64,000 bases of DNA from Desmospora profundinema (GCF_031454155.1 NZ_JAVDQG010000001.1:558001-622000), one strand, 5' to 3'; counted from the stretch's first letter, positions 1 through 8,800 are shown. Made by a program: numbers and translations. The notes: generated from the letters alone by a model not told the origin.

Positions 1-1628
1 TCGGCAGACCCATGCCCATAATAATACAGGCAAACATCGTGAAAAGCAGTACCAGGAGCAGCTGGTTGTTGGCTAAATCCAGAATCATGCCGGACAGGAT
101 CGGACCCAAGCCGGTCATGGTAACCACACCGGTAAGGATTCCGGCCGTGGCACAGGCCGTCACCACACTGAGGGAGTTTCTCGCTCCCAGTTCCAATGCA
201 GTGACCAACTCCCGCCACCCGAACGGAGTCTGTTTTTCACCGGAAATTTTCTTGCCGAGTAAAAACCAGATAAGAGCAAATAACAAACTGCCCGCCGCTA
301 CCAGTGTTACATATTCATTCAACCCGAACAGGAGATGAGCCGCATACGCGCTCCCGATAAAGAGAAGCGATACGAGGAACCCTTTCCCAAAATGACGCTG
401 CATCCGATAAGAGAACAAGGCGATCGTCAAAGCTCCTACAATCGCCATGAACGAAGCGAGAATCGGGGTTAAACGCATTACCAACAACGTGATCAGAGCA
501 ACCACCGGCAGCATTAAGTACCCGCGGGTGGCAAGGATTCTCCAGGCCGGAGTCAGTTCTGTTCGCGGCAAACCGCTGATGTTATATTTTCTTGCTTCCA
601 GATGAACCATGAACAAGATGGCGGTATAGCTGAGCAAGGCCGGAATCGCCGCTGCTTTTACGATTTCCAGATAAGGGATGCCGGTGAAGTCCGCCATGAT
701 GAACGCCGCTGCGCCCATCACCGGCGGCAACAACTGCCCGCTGGAAGAAGCCGCCACTTCCACACCGCCTGCCACATGAGGGCGAAATCCGGTTTTTTTC
801 ATCAAGGGGATCGTGAAGGTTCCCGTAGTGACTGCATTCGCCACGGAACTGCCCGAAATCGACCCCATCAGCCCGGAAGAGACAACGGCAGCCTTCGCGG
901 GCCCTCCTTTAAAGGAACCAACAAGGGACATCGCAAAGTCGATAAACATCCTTCCGGCTCCGGTCACTTCCAAAAAAGCGCCGAACAAGACAAAAATAAA
1001 GACATAACTGGCGGAAACGGTAAGAGGAGTTCCAAAAATTCCTTCGTTGGACAGATACATAAACTCAAATATTCCCGTCCAGGAAAATCCAAAGTGGTTC
1101 ACCATATCGGGCAAAACATAATTGCCCCCGAGAAAACCGGGTAATGTCTTATCTCCAAGCCATGCGTACAGCATAAACAAAAAGGCCAGGATCACCAGCG
1201 GTTTGCCCACCACCCGCCGAGTCGCTTCCAGAACGAGCAGAACCGCGAGCGTCGCCATCATCGTATCCATAGTCGTCGGATTTGCCACACGAGATAAGAT
1301 GTCCGACGAAATATAGACGATATAAAGCCCTGTCAATCCTCCCAGCGTTGCCAATAAAAAATCATACCAAGGAATCGAGGTTTGGCCCATCTTTCTTTTA
1401 ATCGGGAAGATCAGAAACGTCAATGCCAACGCAAAGCCCAGGTGCAGCGCATTTTGTTGCATGCGCGGAAGCATGTCGATCCCGGCTGTATACAGATGGA
1501 ACAGGGACATTCCGACGGCCACCAGAAGGACCAACATCGCCATCCATCCCTGAAGAGAACGGTCGCTCCCTTCCAGTTCCCCTACTTTTCGGTTGATTTC
1601 TTCATTTGAAACGGAAGATTGTGTCATC
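1..1628 (-). CDS. TRAP transporter fused permease (TAXI system), 3' end outside window
   Basis: This is the membrane subunit of a tripartite ATP-independent (TRAP) importer that uses an ion gradient to move a small organic acid or similar solute. Translating the minus strand from ATG at 1628 gives an open frame of about 540 codons with no stop before the window edge, so the C-terminus is missing. The product starts MTQSSVSNEE and then shows many hydrophobic segments. Small-residue stretches such as SSGLMGSISGSSVANAV and VAASSSGQLLPPVMGAAAF are typical of the DctM-like half of fused permeases. AAGGAGG lies six bases before the ATG. It follows a DUF1850 gene and a TAXI-type binding protein on the same strand, the usual gene trio. 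The substrate cannot be read from the sequence. Confidence 0.9.
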
Positions 1629-1686
1629 ACGAACCTCCTTGCCGATATATAAGTGAAACACCAATCGCTAATCGATGGAGGCGGGG

Positions 1687-2226
1687 TTATCCGGCTTGAA
1701 TGACATGCACCCAATATCGCCAACGTGTCGTCTGTTCAATCGTCAACCGGATGGTTTGCCCTTCAAAGGGGGGCTCAGACAGGTTCCAGGTTTGATTTTC
1801 CACCGTCAACCGGTGATCGGTAATGGCGACAGGATGGAAAAAAAGTTCCGGCACCACTTGACCGATATCCTCGATCACATAAAATCCATCCACCAGCCGA
1901 TCGGAGGCTCCCGGAGGCGGTTCGGTGGCGATTCCCGCCCCAAAACTGCAATTCCAGCTTTCCATCAACACCATGCGGCTTTGATTGTCCAACTCGAATT
2001 TTTCGATAATCGGACACTTGGCGACAGAGTGCCGGTATTGGTGGGAAAAACGGGTTCCGCTCTCCACGGGATGGATGATGAGGGGTTGATCGGTCTCATC
2101 TACCACTTGCAACACAACTATCGATTGACTGAGTACTAAAACTGCACCCAGAAACAGAACCGCACCCAATAGAAAAGAAAAGGCATTGCGGAAACGCAAT
2201 GCCTTTTGTATGTTGCGCAAACGCAT
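1687..2226 (-). CDS. DUF1850 domain protein of the TAXI-TRAP operon
   Basis: The 179-residue protein has one hydrophobic segment near the N-terminus (about residues 14-34) and a soluble domain containing HPVESGTRFSHQYRHSV and CPIIEKFEL. This matches DUF1850 proteins, which commonly sit between a TAXI binding protein and a fused TRAP permease. Their role is unknown; a membrane-tethered accessory factor of the transporter is the usual guess. Its ATG overlaps the TAA of the binding-protein gene by one base (TAATG), which suggests translational coupling. The permease gene starts 58 bases downstream. The family call rests on motif recall and on the neighbours. Confidence 0.75.
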   Translation of the reverse strand: MRLRNIQKALRFRNAFSFLLGAVLFLGAVLVLSQSIVVLQVVDETDQPLIIHPVESGTRFSHQYRHSVAKCPIIEKFELDNQSRMVLMESWNCSFGAGIATEPPPGASDRLVDGFYVIEDIGQVVPELFFHPVAITDHRLTVENQTWNLSEPPFEGQTIRLTIEQTTRWRYWVHVIQAG

Positions 2227-3242
2227 TATTCCGCTGAAATCCCCTGCTCATCGTAGTATTTTTTGGCACCGGGGTGAAGTTCGATGGACATCCCTTCCAA
2301 AGCCGATTCCAGGGTGATATCGGCCCCCCGTGCGTGTGCCGCGTCCAGTGCTTCTTTTTCTTCAAACATCGCTTTCGTCAGATTGTAAACCAAGTCTTCC
2401 GAAAGCTCCTGATCGACAATCAGCATGGCCATAACGGACACGGTTTTGATGTCTTCTTCTTGACCCTGATCCGCATAGGTATCAGCGGAAATGGTTTGTT
2501 CCGTAAAGTACGAGTACTCGCTGGTCAATGCTTGAATGACCTCATCCGGAATGGACAAGATACGCACTTCTTGTGTCGCACCCAGCTCCTGGATGGCACT
2601 CGTGGGAGCGCCGGCTGTGATAAATGCGGCGTCCAGTGTCCCGTTTTGCAATCCCTGTGCCGCATCACCAAACCCGAGATAGTTGACTTCGATGTCATCG
2701 TAAGTAATGCCGGCGGCTTCCAGCACCTGTTTGGCGTTCACTTCGGCGCCGCTGCCCTGATCACCCACCGCCACCTTCTTTCCCTTCAGGTCCTCCAACG
2801 ATTCCAACTTGCTGTCTTTGCGTGTCACCACTTGAATATCTTCCGGGTAAAGGGTGGCCATCCCGGCAATGTTTTCGACCGGTTTCCCCTCAAAGTCACC
2901 CAAGGTTTCCCCTTCGACCGCAAAGTAAGCGATATCGTTCTGTACAAACGCCATTTGATATTTCCCTTGTGCCATCTCCTGAATGTTGGCGACAGAAGCA
3001 CCCGTCGTCACCCCGCGAGCTTGGCTTACCCCATCCACTTTGCTGAAGATCTTTTGCGCTAAAGCCGTTCCCAGCGGGTAGTAGGTCCCACTGTTCCCGC
3101 CGGTCCCGATGGTGATCCGAACCTCTCCAGCTCCGTTTCCATCAGCATCCTTGCCCTGGTCCGGAGCGCTTCCGCAACCCGCGAGTGCAAGTGCTAAAAC
3201 CGAAAGAAGAGTGATAAAGAGAAAAAAATTCTTTCTAATCAT
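2226..3242 (-). CDS. TAXI family TRAP transporter solute-binding lipoprotein
   Basis: This 338-residue protein is the extracytoplasmic substrate receptor of the TRAP system. A lipoprotein signal peptide ends in LALAGCGS, so the cysteine near residue 23 should be lipidated and anchor the protein to the outer face of the membrane. After an acidic linker the mature part begins VRITIGTGGNSGTYYPLG, the characteristic opening of TAXI receptors, and continues with GDFEGKPVENIAGMATLYPE and VGDQGSGAEVNAKQVLEAAG. Relatives bind glutamate, glutamine or other small acids, but the ligand here is not determined. It is the first gene of the operon; a SigA-like promoter lies at 3274-3302. Confidence 0.93.
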   Translation of the reverse strand: MIRKNFFLFITLLSVLALALAGCGSAPDQGKDADGNGAGEVRITIGTGGNSGTYYPLGTALAQKIFSKVDGVSQARGVTTGASVANIQEMAQGKYQMAFVQNDIAYFAVEGETLGDFEGKPVENIAGMATLYPEDIQVVTRKDSKLESLEDLKGKKVAVGDQGSGAEVNAKQVLEAAGITYDDIEVNYLGFGDAAQGLQNGTLDAAFITAGAPTSAIQELGATQEVRILSIPDEVIQALTSEYSYFTEQTISADTYADQGQEEDIKTVSVMAMLIVDQELSEDLVYNLTKAMFEEKEALDAAHARGADITLESALEGMSIELHPGAKKYYDEQGISAE

Positions 3243-3273
3243 ACAAACGCCCCCCTTGATGTGTTCACTACCA

Positions 3274-3302
3274 ATTGTCTAGGTAACCCCTATCGGAGTC
3301 AA
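3274..3302 (-). promoter_or_regulatory. Putative SigA promoter of the TAXI-TRAP operon
   Basis: On the minus strand TTGACT (3297-3302) is followed after 17 bases by GACAAT (3274-3279). It lies about 30 bases upstream of the binding-protein start and just downstream of a strong hairpin. The -35 and the spacing are good, the -10 is moderate. Confidence 0.5.
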
Positions 3303-3312
3303 GAAATTTTTA

Positions 3313-3352
3313 TCGGCCCAGCCAAACGGACTACTCTGTTTGGCTGGGCCGA
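3313..3352. terminator. Strong 15-bp hairpin between ctaA and the TRAP operon
   Basis: A perfect inverted repeat pairs 3313-3327 with 3338-3352 (arm TCGGCCCAGCCAAAC) around a ten-base loop. On the minus strand it is followed by GATAAAAATTTC, only a weak U-tract. It comes after a better terminator at 3357-3388, so it may be a second terminator or may insulate the TRAP promoter. Confidence 0.5.
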
Positions 3353-3356
3353 AACG

Positions 3357-3388
3357 AAAAAAGCCACCCCCGATAAGGGAGCGGCTTT
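3357..3388 (-). terminator. Rho-independent terminator of ctaA
   Basis: Minus-strand hairpin with arms AAAGCCGCTCCC and GGGGGTGGCTTT followed by a run of Ts, located 39 bases after the ctaA stop codon. Confidence 0.8.
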
Positions 3389-3426
3389 CCCAACCACCGA
3401 TACGCTTCCAGTATGGTTCCTATACT

Positions 3427-4389
3427 TTACGGTGTTGTTGATTTCCCCGTTTTAGCGGACATCGAGGAATCCTCATCCCAATCGCTCTTCCACGGCAGCC
3501 CGACCTGAAGGCACAGGTAACAGAGGGCGGCGAAATAGAGAGCGATCAATGTAGTATGCAACAACGCGATCACCAATTGCAATTGGGACAACACCACCAA
3601 CCCTCCGCTGATCACTTGCAACAGGGTAAGTCCCAAACAGAGCTGCGCTGCCTTGACCAAATCCGCATGTCCAGTGTAATGGCGGCGCACCACCACAAAC
3701 AACCAAACGGTAAACACCAGCAGCATGGCGGCAAACAAGCGGTGGGTAAGCTGGATTCCTGCCTGGGTGGTCAGGTCGGGAAACCAAACCCCGTTACAGA
3801 GCGGCCAAGTGGAACAACCCAAACTGGAGCCGGTGTGACGGACATAGGCACCGGTGTAGACCACGATGTACGTGTAAACCGCCAATCCGTACAAACCCCA
3901 CTTCAACCGTTGGGAGACGTCCAAACGCCGCTGGATATGAGGCTGATTTTCTTTACCCAGTTGGAACAACAGAACGGACAACAAGGCGATACTGGCAAAC
4001 GACAGCAAAGAAAAACCAAAGTGTAGTGCCATGACCGCATCGTTTGATCCCCAAACAACAGCCGCCGCTCCCAGCAGCCCTTGCAGTACAATGAAGAAAA
4101 CACTGAAAAAGGCCAGAAATTTAACAGTACTGTTTTGTCGATAAACACGCCACGCCCAAGCCGACGTAATGACGACGATCAACCCCACCGCGGCTGAAAC
4201 AATCCGGTGGCTGTATTCAATCCACAACTCCAAGGTATGATAGCTGGGAAACACTTCACCGTGACAAAAAGGCCAGGTGTTGCCGCACCCCTGTCCGGAA
4301 CCGGTTTTGGTTACCAGGGCTCCTTGAATCAAGATCAGGAATGTACCGATCACACCGGCAACCGAGATTCCACGCAAGATGCGTTTCAT
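3427..4389 (-). CDS. ctaA: Heme A synthase CtaA
   Basis: CtaA oxidises the C8 methyl group of heme O to a formyl group, making heme A for aa3/caa3-type terminal oxidases. The 320-residue product is an integral membrane protein with about eight hydrophobic helices. The extracytoplasmic cysteine pairs typical of Bacillus-type CtaA are present in CGNTWPFC near residue 35 and CSTWPLC near residue 193. Histidine motifs that bind heme can be seen in EYSHRIVSA, MALHFGFSL, QLTHRLFAA and ALLHTTL. Length and start (MKRILRGISV) agree with the family. No heme O synthase or oxidase genes lie beside it on this strand, so it appears to be transcribed alone with its own terminator. Confidence 0.95.
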   Translation of the reverse strand: MKRILRGISVAGVIGTFLILIQGALVTKTGSGQGCGNTWPFCHGEVFPSYHTLELWIEYSHRIVSAAVGLIVVITSAWAWRVYRQNSTVKFLAFFSVFFIVLQGLLGAAAVVWGSNDAVMALHFGFSLLSFASIALLSVLLFQLGKENQPHIQRRLDVSQRLKWGLYGLAVYTYIVVYTGAYVRHTGSSLGCSTWPLCNGVWFPDLTTQAGIQLTHRLFAAMLLVFTVWLFVVVRRHYTGHADLVKAAQLCLGLTLLQVISGGLVVLSQLQLVIALLHTTLIALYFAALCYLCLQVGLPWKSDWDEDSSMSAKTGKSTTP

Positions 4390-4503
4390 ATAAAAAACCC
4401 CCTCTCAAACCCCGTTCACAATCAACATTCTTATCTTAACACAGACGGATTAATCCTCGCCGGCTTCCACTGAAACGGGCACAAACTCGCCACAGATATC
4501 AAT

Positions 4504-4543
4504 AAAAAAACCAGCAGCCAACTAAACTTGGCGCTGGTTTGGT
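4504..4543 (-). terminator. Terminator downstream of the first M23 gene
   Basis: Minus-strand hairpin AAACCAGCGCCAA / TTGGCTGCTGGTTT followed by a T-run, 28 bases beyond the stop codon at 4571. Confidence 0.8.
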
Positions 4544-4570
4544 TCCACTGTCGATCTGAATACGAGTATC

Positions 4571-5659
4571 CTATCCGCCGAAATAGGCAGTCGGATTGAC
4601 ATAATTCCCGGGACGACCCTTGTGCACCTCAAAATGAAGGTGAGGGCCCGTCGAGCGGCCGTTGTTACCGACCCCTGCAATCTGCTGACCTTTCCGTACC
4701 ACATCCCCCGCCCGGACCCGGACGGATGAAGCCCACATATGCGCGTACAGAGAGAAGATCCCGCCGCCATGGTCGATCATGATGTAGTAGCCAAATCCAC
4801 AAGCACAACTCTGACTGCGGATCACTTTGCCGTTGGCCGCAGCATAAATCGGAGTGCCTACCGGAGCAGCCCAATCCACCCCTGTATGGAATTCGCTTCC
4901 CCTGTAACCATAGGGCGATGTCATTCGCCCGTTCACCGGTTGGCGCAACGGCCCCTGGTAAGCGAAGTTCCCCGCTTTGATATGCTCCAGATTCAGCTCA
5001 GCCAGCTCTTGCTTGGTGTTACTTTCCTCAGTCGCCAAGTTGGCGAGGGTGGATTCGTTCTTTTGCATATCGGCAACCAACTCATCATACACCTTTTTCG
5101 CTTTCGCCGCCTCTTTTTCATGTTTGTCGTTCAGTTTCTTGATTTTGTTCCGTTCTTTCTCCACTCTCGCTTTTTCATCATAATACTTCTTTACCACGGA
5201 GTGGTCACGCTTTACCATCAGACGCATGATCTCGAAGCGTGTGAGGAACTGATTGAAGGATTCAGCGGACATCAAGTTTTCCATCCGTCCTATGTCGCCG
5301 TAAAGGTACATGTTTCGGACGCTTTTCTTGAACTGACCATTGTATTGCTCCAGTGTTTCCTGGGCCTCTTCCAGGTTTTTTTCCGCTTTATCCAGCTCAT
5401 CCTGAGTTTCCTGCAATTGCAGTTCCAGCTCGCTTAAGACCTTTTTCTTCTCGTCGATATCCTTCTTCAGCTCTTCGATGCTTTTTTGCGTCTCGCCTCT
5501 TTTTTCCTGAATGTCGTCCAATTTTTTGTTCAGTTCATCTTTTTTGTTGGCCTGGGCCAATTCAGGAGGCCAGAGGGAAAAAGCCAGAGCGACAGAGGTG
5601 ACGACAGCGATCGTCGTCCGTTGCAAACGCCCCTCTCCCGGCAGTTTCCAGATGTTCAT
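4571..5659 (-). CDS. Coiled-coil M23 family peptidoglycan hydrolase (copy 1)
   Basis: This is a secreted cell-wall endopeptidase. A signal peptide covers about residues 1-37 (MNIWKLPGEGRLQRT, a hydrophobic stretch, then AQA). A long charged coiled coil (about 38-235, rich in K, E, L and Q) follows, as in EnvC/CwlO/PcsB-type proteins. A C-terminal LytM/M23 domain begins near SPYGYRGSEFHTGVDW. The zinc ligands of LytM-type peptidases are recognisable in HTGVD and HLHFEVH, so the enzyme looks active. ATG at 5659 is preferred because GGGAGAGG precedes it; a GTG lies one codon upstream. It is a tandem paralogue of the gene at 5832-6965. The bond cleaved and the cellular role (division, elongation or sporulation) are not visible. 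Confidence 0.9.
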   Translation of the reverse strand: MNIWKLPGEGRLQRTTIAVVTSVALAFSLWPPELAQANKKDELNKKLDDIQEKRGETQKSIEELKKDIDEKKKVLSELELQLQETQDELDKAEKNLEEAQETLEQYNGQFKKSVRNMYLYGDIGRMENLMSAESFNQFLTRFEIMRLMVKRDHSVVKKYYDEKARVEKERNKIKKLNDKHEKEAAKAKKVYDELVADMQKNESTLANLATEESNTKQELAELNLEHIKAGNFAYQGPLRQPVNGRMTSPYGYRGSEFHTGVDWAAPVGTPIYAAANGKVIRSQSCACGFGYYIMIDHGGGIFSLYAHMWASSVRVRAGDVVRKGQQIAGVGNNGRSTGPHLHFEVHKGRPGNYVNPTAYFGG

Positions 5660-5725
5660 CACCCTCTCCCATCGGATCTCTCGGTTGTTGGAGGCGATTG
5701 ACCTACATAACCATTAACCGCATTT

Positions 5726-5754
5726 AGTATACAAAAGGTTCGCCCAACCATCAA
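5726..5754 (-). promoter_or_regulatory. SigA-like promoter of M23 copy 1
   Basis: Minus strand: TTGATG (5749-5754), 17-base spacer, TATACT (5726-5731), about 70 bases before the start codon. The -10 surroundings (TTGTATACTAAA) are the same as those in the promoter of copy 2. Confidence 0.65.
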
Positions 5755-5771
5755 TAACTAGAGAGAATAAC

Positions 5772-5806
5772 AAAAAAACGAGCCTCCTCCCCCAAAAGGA
5801 TTAGGC
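5772..5806 (-). terminator. Weak terminator after M23 copy 2
   Basis: Minus-strand imperfect hairpin GCCTAATCC / GGAGGAGGC with a two-base mismatch, followed by TCGTTTTTTT, just beyond the stop codon at 5832. Confidence 0.5.
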
Positions 5807-5831
5807 CCTTAGTAGAATCGACAAAGAGCGC

Positions 5832-6965
5832 TTATCGGATGTAGTTATACGGATTCACATGATTGTTCAGCCGTCCTCGATGCACCTCAAAATGCAGGTG
5901 AGGTCCCGTCGAGCGTCCGTTGTTGCCGACTCCGGCAATGGTTTGTCCTTTTCGTACCACTGCCCCGCTGGAAACACGGACGGAGGAGGCCCACATATGG
6001 GCGTACAGAGAGAAGATTCCACCGCCGTGGTCAATAATGATATAGTAACCATATCCGCAAGCACAGCTTTGGCTGCGAATCACCTTCCCGTCAGCCGCCG
6101 CCACAATCGGGGTACCTACCGGAGCAGCCCAATCCACCCCTGTGTGAAACTCTCCGCCCCGATACCCGTAGGGAGAGGTACGGCGACCGTTGGGCACAGG
6201 AACAGTCAGAGGACCTGTGTAAGCAAAGTTGCCCGCTTTGATATGCTCCAGGTTCAGCTGGGCCAGTTCCTCCTTGGTGATTTTTTCCTCGTTGGACAAG
6301 CTGGCGAGGGCGGATTCGTTCTTTTTCATCTCGACCACCAATTCGTCATACACCTTTTTGGCTTCCGCCGCCTCTTTTTCCTGCTGATCGGTCAGCTTCT
6401 TGATCTTGTCCCGCTCTTTCTCCACCTTCTCTTTCTCGTCATAGTACTTCTTTACAATGGTGTGGTCTCGCTTCACCATCAAACGCATCAGCTCGAAACG
6501 GGTGAGGAACTGGTTGAACGATTCCGCTGACAACAAGCTTTCCATCCGACCCATATCCCCGTATAAATACATGTTGCGAACGCTTTTCTTATATTGGCCA
6601 TTATACTGTTCCAGCGTCTCCTGAGCCTTTTCTAACCTTTTCTCGGCTTGGTTCAATTCTTTCCGGGTAACCTCCACTTTCCGTTCCAACCCGCTCAGAA
6701 CCTTTTTCTTCTCGTCGATTTTCTCCTTCAACTTTTGGATGTCTTTCTCCGTTTCTCCTTTTTTTTCCTTGATATCATCCAATTGTTTGTTCAGTTCTTC
6801 TTTTTTATTGGCATAGGCCCATTCAACGGGCCAGAGAGTAACGGATAAGGCGAAGGAAACGACGACGGCAATCGTCATTCGTTGCAAACGCCCCTCTCCC
6901 GGCAGTTTCCAGATGTTGATCACCTTCTTTTTCCGAAGTCGCTCTTTGTCGGAAAGCAAGATCAT
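5832..6965 (-). CDS. Coiled-coil M23 family peptidoglycan hydrolase (copy 2)
   Basis: This 377-residue tandem paralogue of the gene at 4571-5659 has the same architecture: export signal, charged coiled coil of about 200 residues, and a C-terminal LytM domain with HTGVD and HLHFEVH zinc-ligand motifs. The two proteins can be aligned over nearly their whole length, including NIWKLPGEGRLQR at the N-terminus and HIKAGNFAY before the catalytic domain. Copy 2 has an N-terminal extension (MILLSDKERLRKKKV) before the shared start. ATG 6965 is chosen because AAGGA lies nine bases upstream; a GTG start aligned with copy 1 is possible. It has its own promoter, so the copies can be regulated apart. Confidence 0.9.
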   Translation of the reverse strand: MILLSDKERLRKKKVINIWKLPGEGRLQRMTIAVVVSFALSVTLWPVEWAYANKKEELNKQLDDIKEKKGETEKDIQKLKEKIDEKKKVLSGLERKVEVTRKELNQAEKRLEKAQETLEQYNGQYKKSVRNMYLYGDMGRMESLLSAESFNQFLTRFELMRLMVKRDHTIVKKYYDEKEKVEKERDKIKKLTDQQEKEAAEAKKVYDELVVEMKKNESALASLSNEEKITKEELAQLNLEHIKAGNFAYTGPLTVPVPNGRRTSPYGYRGGEFHTGVDWAAPVGTPIVAAADGKVIRSQSCACGYGYYIIIDHGGGIFSLYAHMWASSVRVSSGAVVRKGQTIAGVGNNGRSTGPHLHFEVHRGRLNNHVNPYNYIR

Positions 6966-7000
6966 GATTAATATCCTTATTTTTAGACAATTCTTGCTTT

Positions 7001-7029
7001 AGTATACAAGAGTCGACTGATTCGATCAA
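7001..7029 (-). promoter_or_regulatory. SigA-like promoter of M23 copy 2
   Basis: Minus strand: TTGATC (7024-7029), 17-base spacer, TATACT (7001-7006), about 35 bases upstream of the start codon. Confidence 0.65.
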
Positions 7030-7083
7030 CTATTTGGAAACACCCTCCCATCCCCACGCTTCACAAAGAGAACCACTTTGAGA

Positions 7084-7115
7084 ATAAAAAAATCCCCCGC
7101 TGTTGCGCGGGAGAT
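7084..7115 (-). terminator. Terminator of lysA
   Basis: Minus-strand hairpin with CCCGC and GCGGG as its core, followed by a seven-T run, immediately after the lysA stop codon. Confidence 0.8.
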
Positions 7116-7128
7116 CACTGCTGCTGCC

Positions 7129-8460
7129 TTATGAAGAGGCAGGAATCGTTTTGCGTTTCAATCGTTCCGGAATCACATCCTGGCTGATGAGGTCATCTAA
7201 TGTTTCCCTCATGACCACCAGCTCCGACCGGCCATCAGCGACGAACACGACGGCAGGACGGGGCATCCGATTGTAATTATTGGCCATGGAGTAATTGTAG
7301 GCCCCCGTGCAACCCACCGCCAGAACATCGCCGCTTTCCACCGCAGGCAGATAAGCGTCCCAAATCAGCATATCCCCGGTCTCACACAGTTTACCGGCAA
7401 TCGAAACCGTTTCTTCCGGTTCACAGTCGGCTTTGTTGGCAAGAATCGCTTCATAGGTGGCCTGATACAGCGCAGGTCGAAGATTATCGTTCATGCCGCC
7501 GTCCACAGCCACATATTTGCGTACGCCCGGGATCTCTTTAATCGTTCCCACTTCGTACAAAGTAGTGCCCGCTTCACCGACGATGCTGCGGCCCGGCTCC
7601 AACCAGATTTCCGGCCTCTCTTCTTCCGAAAACGCCTGGGAGATCGCTTGAGCAATCGCTTCCACATACCGGACCGGTTCCAGCGGTTCATCCCCTTCGC
7701 TGTACCGAATGCCGAATCCCCCTCCCAAATTCAAAATTTCAGTGTGGAAGCCGAACTGCTCACGGCAATGGCGAACCAGTTCCGCCATTTTTGCGACCGC
7801 CAGACGAAATCCCTCCACTTCAAAAATTTGCGAACCGATGTGACAATGAAACCCTTCCAAATGAAGGATATCCGATTCCATACATTGCCGCACGGCCTCC
7901 TGAACTTGACCGCTGCCCAAATCGAATCCAAATTTGGAATCCTCTTGACCCGTTTGAATGTAGTCATGGGTGTGGGCCTCCACTCCGGGAGTGGTCCGCA
8001 ACAGGATCGGAACCCGCAGCCCCCGTTCCCGGGCCAACGCTTCCAACAGGTGCAACTCGGTAAAGTTATCCGCTACAAACAACCGGATGCCCGCATCCAA
8101 GCCGCGTGCCACCTCTGACGGGGTTTTATTGTTGCCGTGGAAGTAGATGCGTTCTGCCGGAAAATCTGCTGCCAGCGCCGTATACAGCTCCCCTTCCGAG
8201 ACGACATCCAGAAACAGACCTTCCTCCTCCACCAGCCGACACATGGCCAAGGTGCTGAACGCCTTGCTGGCATAGGCCACTTGAAAAGAAAGATCCGTGG
8301 CTTCAAATGCCTCCATAAATTGTCTCATCCGTCTGCGTATCAAGTTCTCATCCATTACATACAGGGGCGTACCCCAGCGGCGTACTAAATCCGTGGTATC
8401 GCATCCCCCGATTTCTAGATGCCCTTTTTCATTGATACGACTGGTTCCGTGAAAGTGCAT
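7129..8460 (-). CDS. lysA: Diaminopimelate decarboxylase LysA
   Basis: LysA is the PLP enzyme that decarboxylates meso-diaminopimelate to L-lysine, the last step of the DAP pathway. From ATG 8460 the product is 443 residues and begins MHFHGTSRINEKGHLEIGG. The PLP lysine lies in VAYASKAF. The substrate and phosphate-binding motifs HCHIGSQIF, NLGGGFGI, EPGRSIV and the active-site cysteine in GKLCETGD are all present. The frame stays open another 80 codons upstream, but that stretch is the lysine riboswitch and its terminator. The true start is therefore 8460, which has GGAGG upstream. The downstream position relative to spoVA genes resembles B. subtilis. Confidence 0.96.
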   Translation of the reverse strand: MHFHGTSRINEKGHLEIGGCDTTDLVRRWGTPLYVMDENLIRRRMRQFMEAFEATDLSFQVAYASKAFSTLAMCRLVEEEGLFLDVVSEGELYTALAADFPAERIYFHGNNKTPSEVARGLDAGIRLFVADNFTELHLLEALARERGLRVPILLRTTPGVEAHTHDYIQTGQEDSKFGFDLGSGQVQEAVRQCMESDILHLEGFHCHIGSQIFEVEGFRLAVAKMAELVRHCREQFGFHTEILNLGGGFGIRYSEGDEPLEPVRYVEAIAQAISQAFSEEERPEIWLEPGRSIVGEAGTTLYEVGTIKEIPGVRKYVAVDGGMNDNLRPALYQATYEAILANKADCEPEETVSIAGKLCETGDMLIWDAYLPAVESGDVLAVGCTGAYNYSMANNYNRMPRPAVVFVADGRSELVVMRETLDDLISQDVIPERLKRKTIPASS

Positions 8461-8484
8461 ATCCTCCAGCCTCCGATCCTCCCA

Positions 8485-8518
8485 ATAAAAAAGCAACGGA
8501 CGCATGCGTCTGTTGCTT
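8485..8518 (-). terminator. Riboswitch-controlled terminator upstream of lysA
   Basis: Minus-strand hairpin AGCAACAGACG CATG CGTCCGTTGCT followed by TTTTTT, between the lysine aptamer and the lysA ribosome binding site. It should form when lysine is bound and stop transcription before lysA. Confidence 0.85.
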
Positions 8519-8530
8519 GAACGCTCTTCC

Positions 8531-8702
8531 GATGGTAGCGCTCCGCAACAACTGTTGCGGCAGTCCGTCGCCTCTTCGGCGAAAGACCAGCATGGCGGGT
8601 TCGGGCTACTCGTCATCCTTCGGCAAATCGCCCTTTCCCCTCTCTTCCTAGATGCCCGATCTCCGAAAGGGTACTGATGCCAATTTGCACCTCTACGCAT
8701 GC
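8531..8702 (-). ncRNA. Lysine riboswitch (L box) aptamer
   Basis: The minus-strand leader has the conserved L-box blocks in order: GCGTAGAGGTGC at the 5' side, GAGGGGAAAGGGCGA followed by TTGCCGAAGGATGA, then GCTGG, CGGACTGCC and finally GCGGAGCGCTACC, whose CTAC closes P1 with the 5' GTAG. This matches the recalled consensus of the lysine aptamer. An intrinsic terminator follows at 8485-8518 and lysA after that. The expected behaviour is transcription attenuation when lysine is plentiful. The region is also an open reading frame in phase with lysA, which can mislead gene finders. Confidence 0.92.
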
Positions 8703-8744
8703 AGAATCACATGGTAAATGGGGGTTCCGATTTAATTTGACAAG

Positions 8745-8773
8745 AGGATATCACATTTACACGTTCTTGCCAA
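8745..8773 (-). promoter_or_regulatory. Putative SigA promoter of the lysA leader
   Basis: Minus strand: TTGGCA (8768-8773), 17-base spacer, TATCCT (8745-8750), about 40 bases upstream of the riboswitch aptamer and downstream of the spoVAEA stop codon. Confidence 0.5.
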
Positions 8774-8800
8774 GGGACAACCGTTAGAATTCAAAAACAA

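Noticed and set aside
2274-3062. A 262-codon plus-strand frame opposite the TAXI binding protein
   Set aside because: It is antisense to a clear gene with a signal peptide and has no recognisable motif.
8461-8700. An 80-codon N-terminal extension of LysA
   Set aside because: It coincides with the lysine riboswitch and its terminator, and its residue content is not protein-like.
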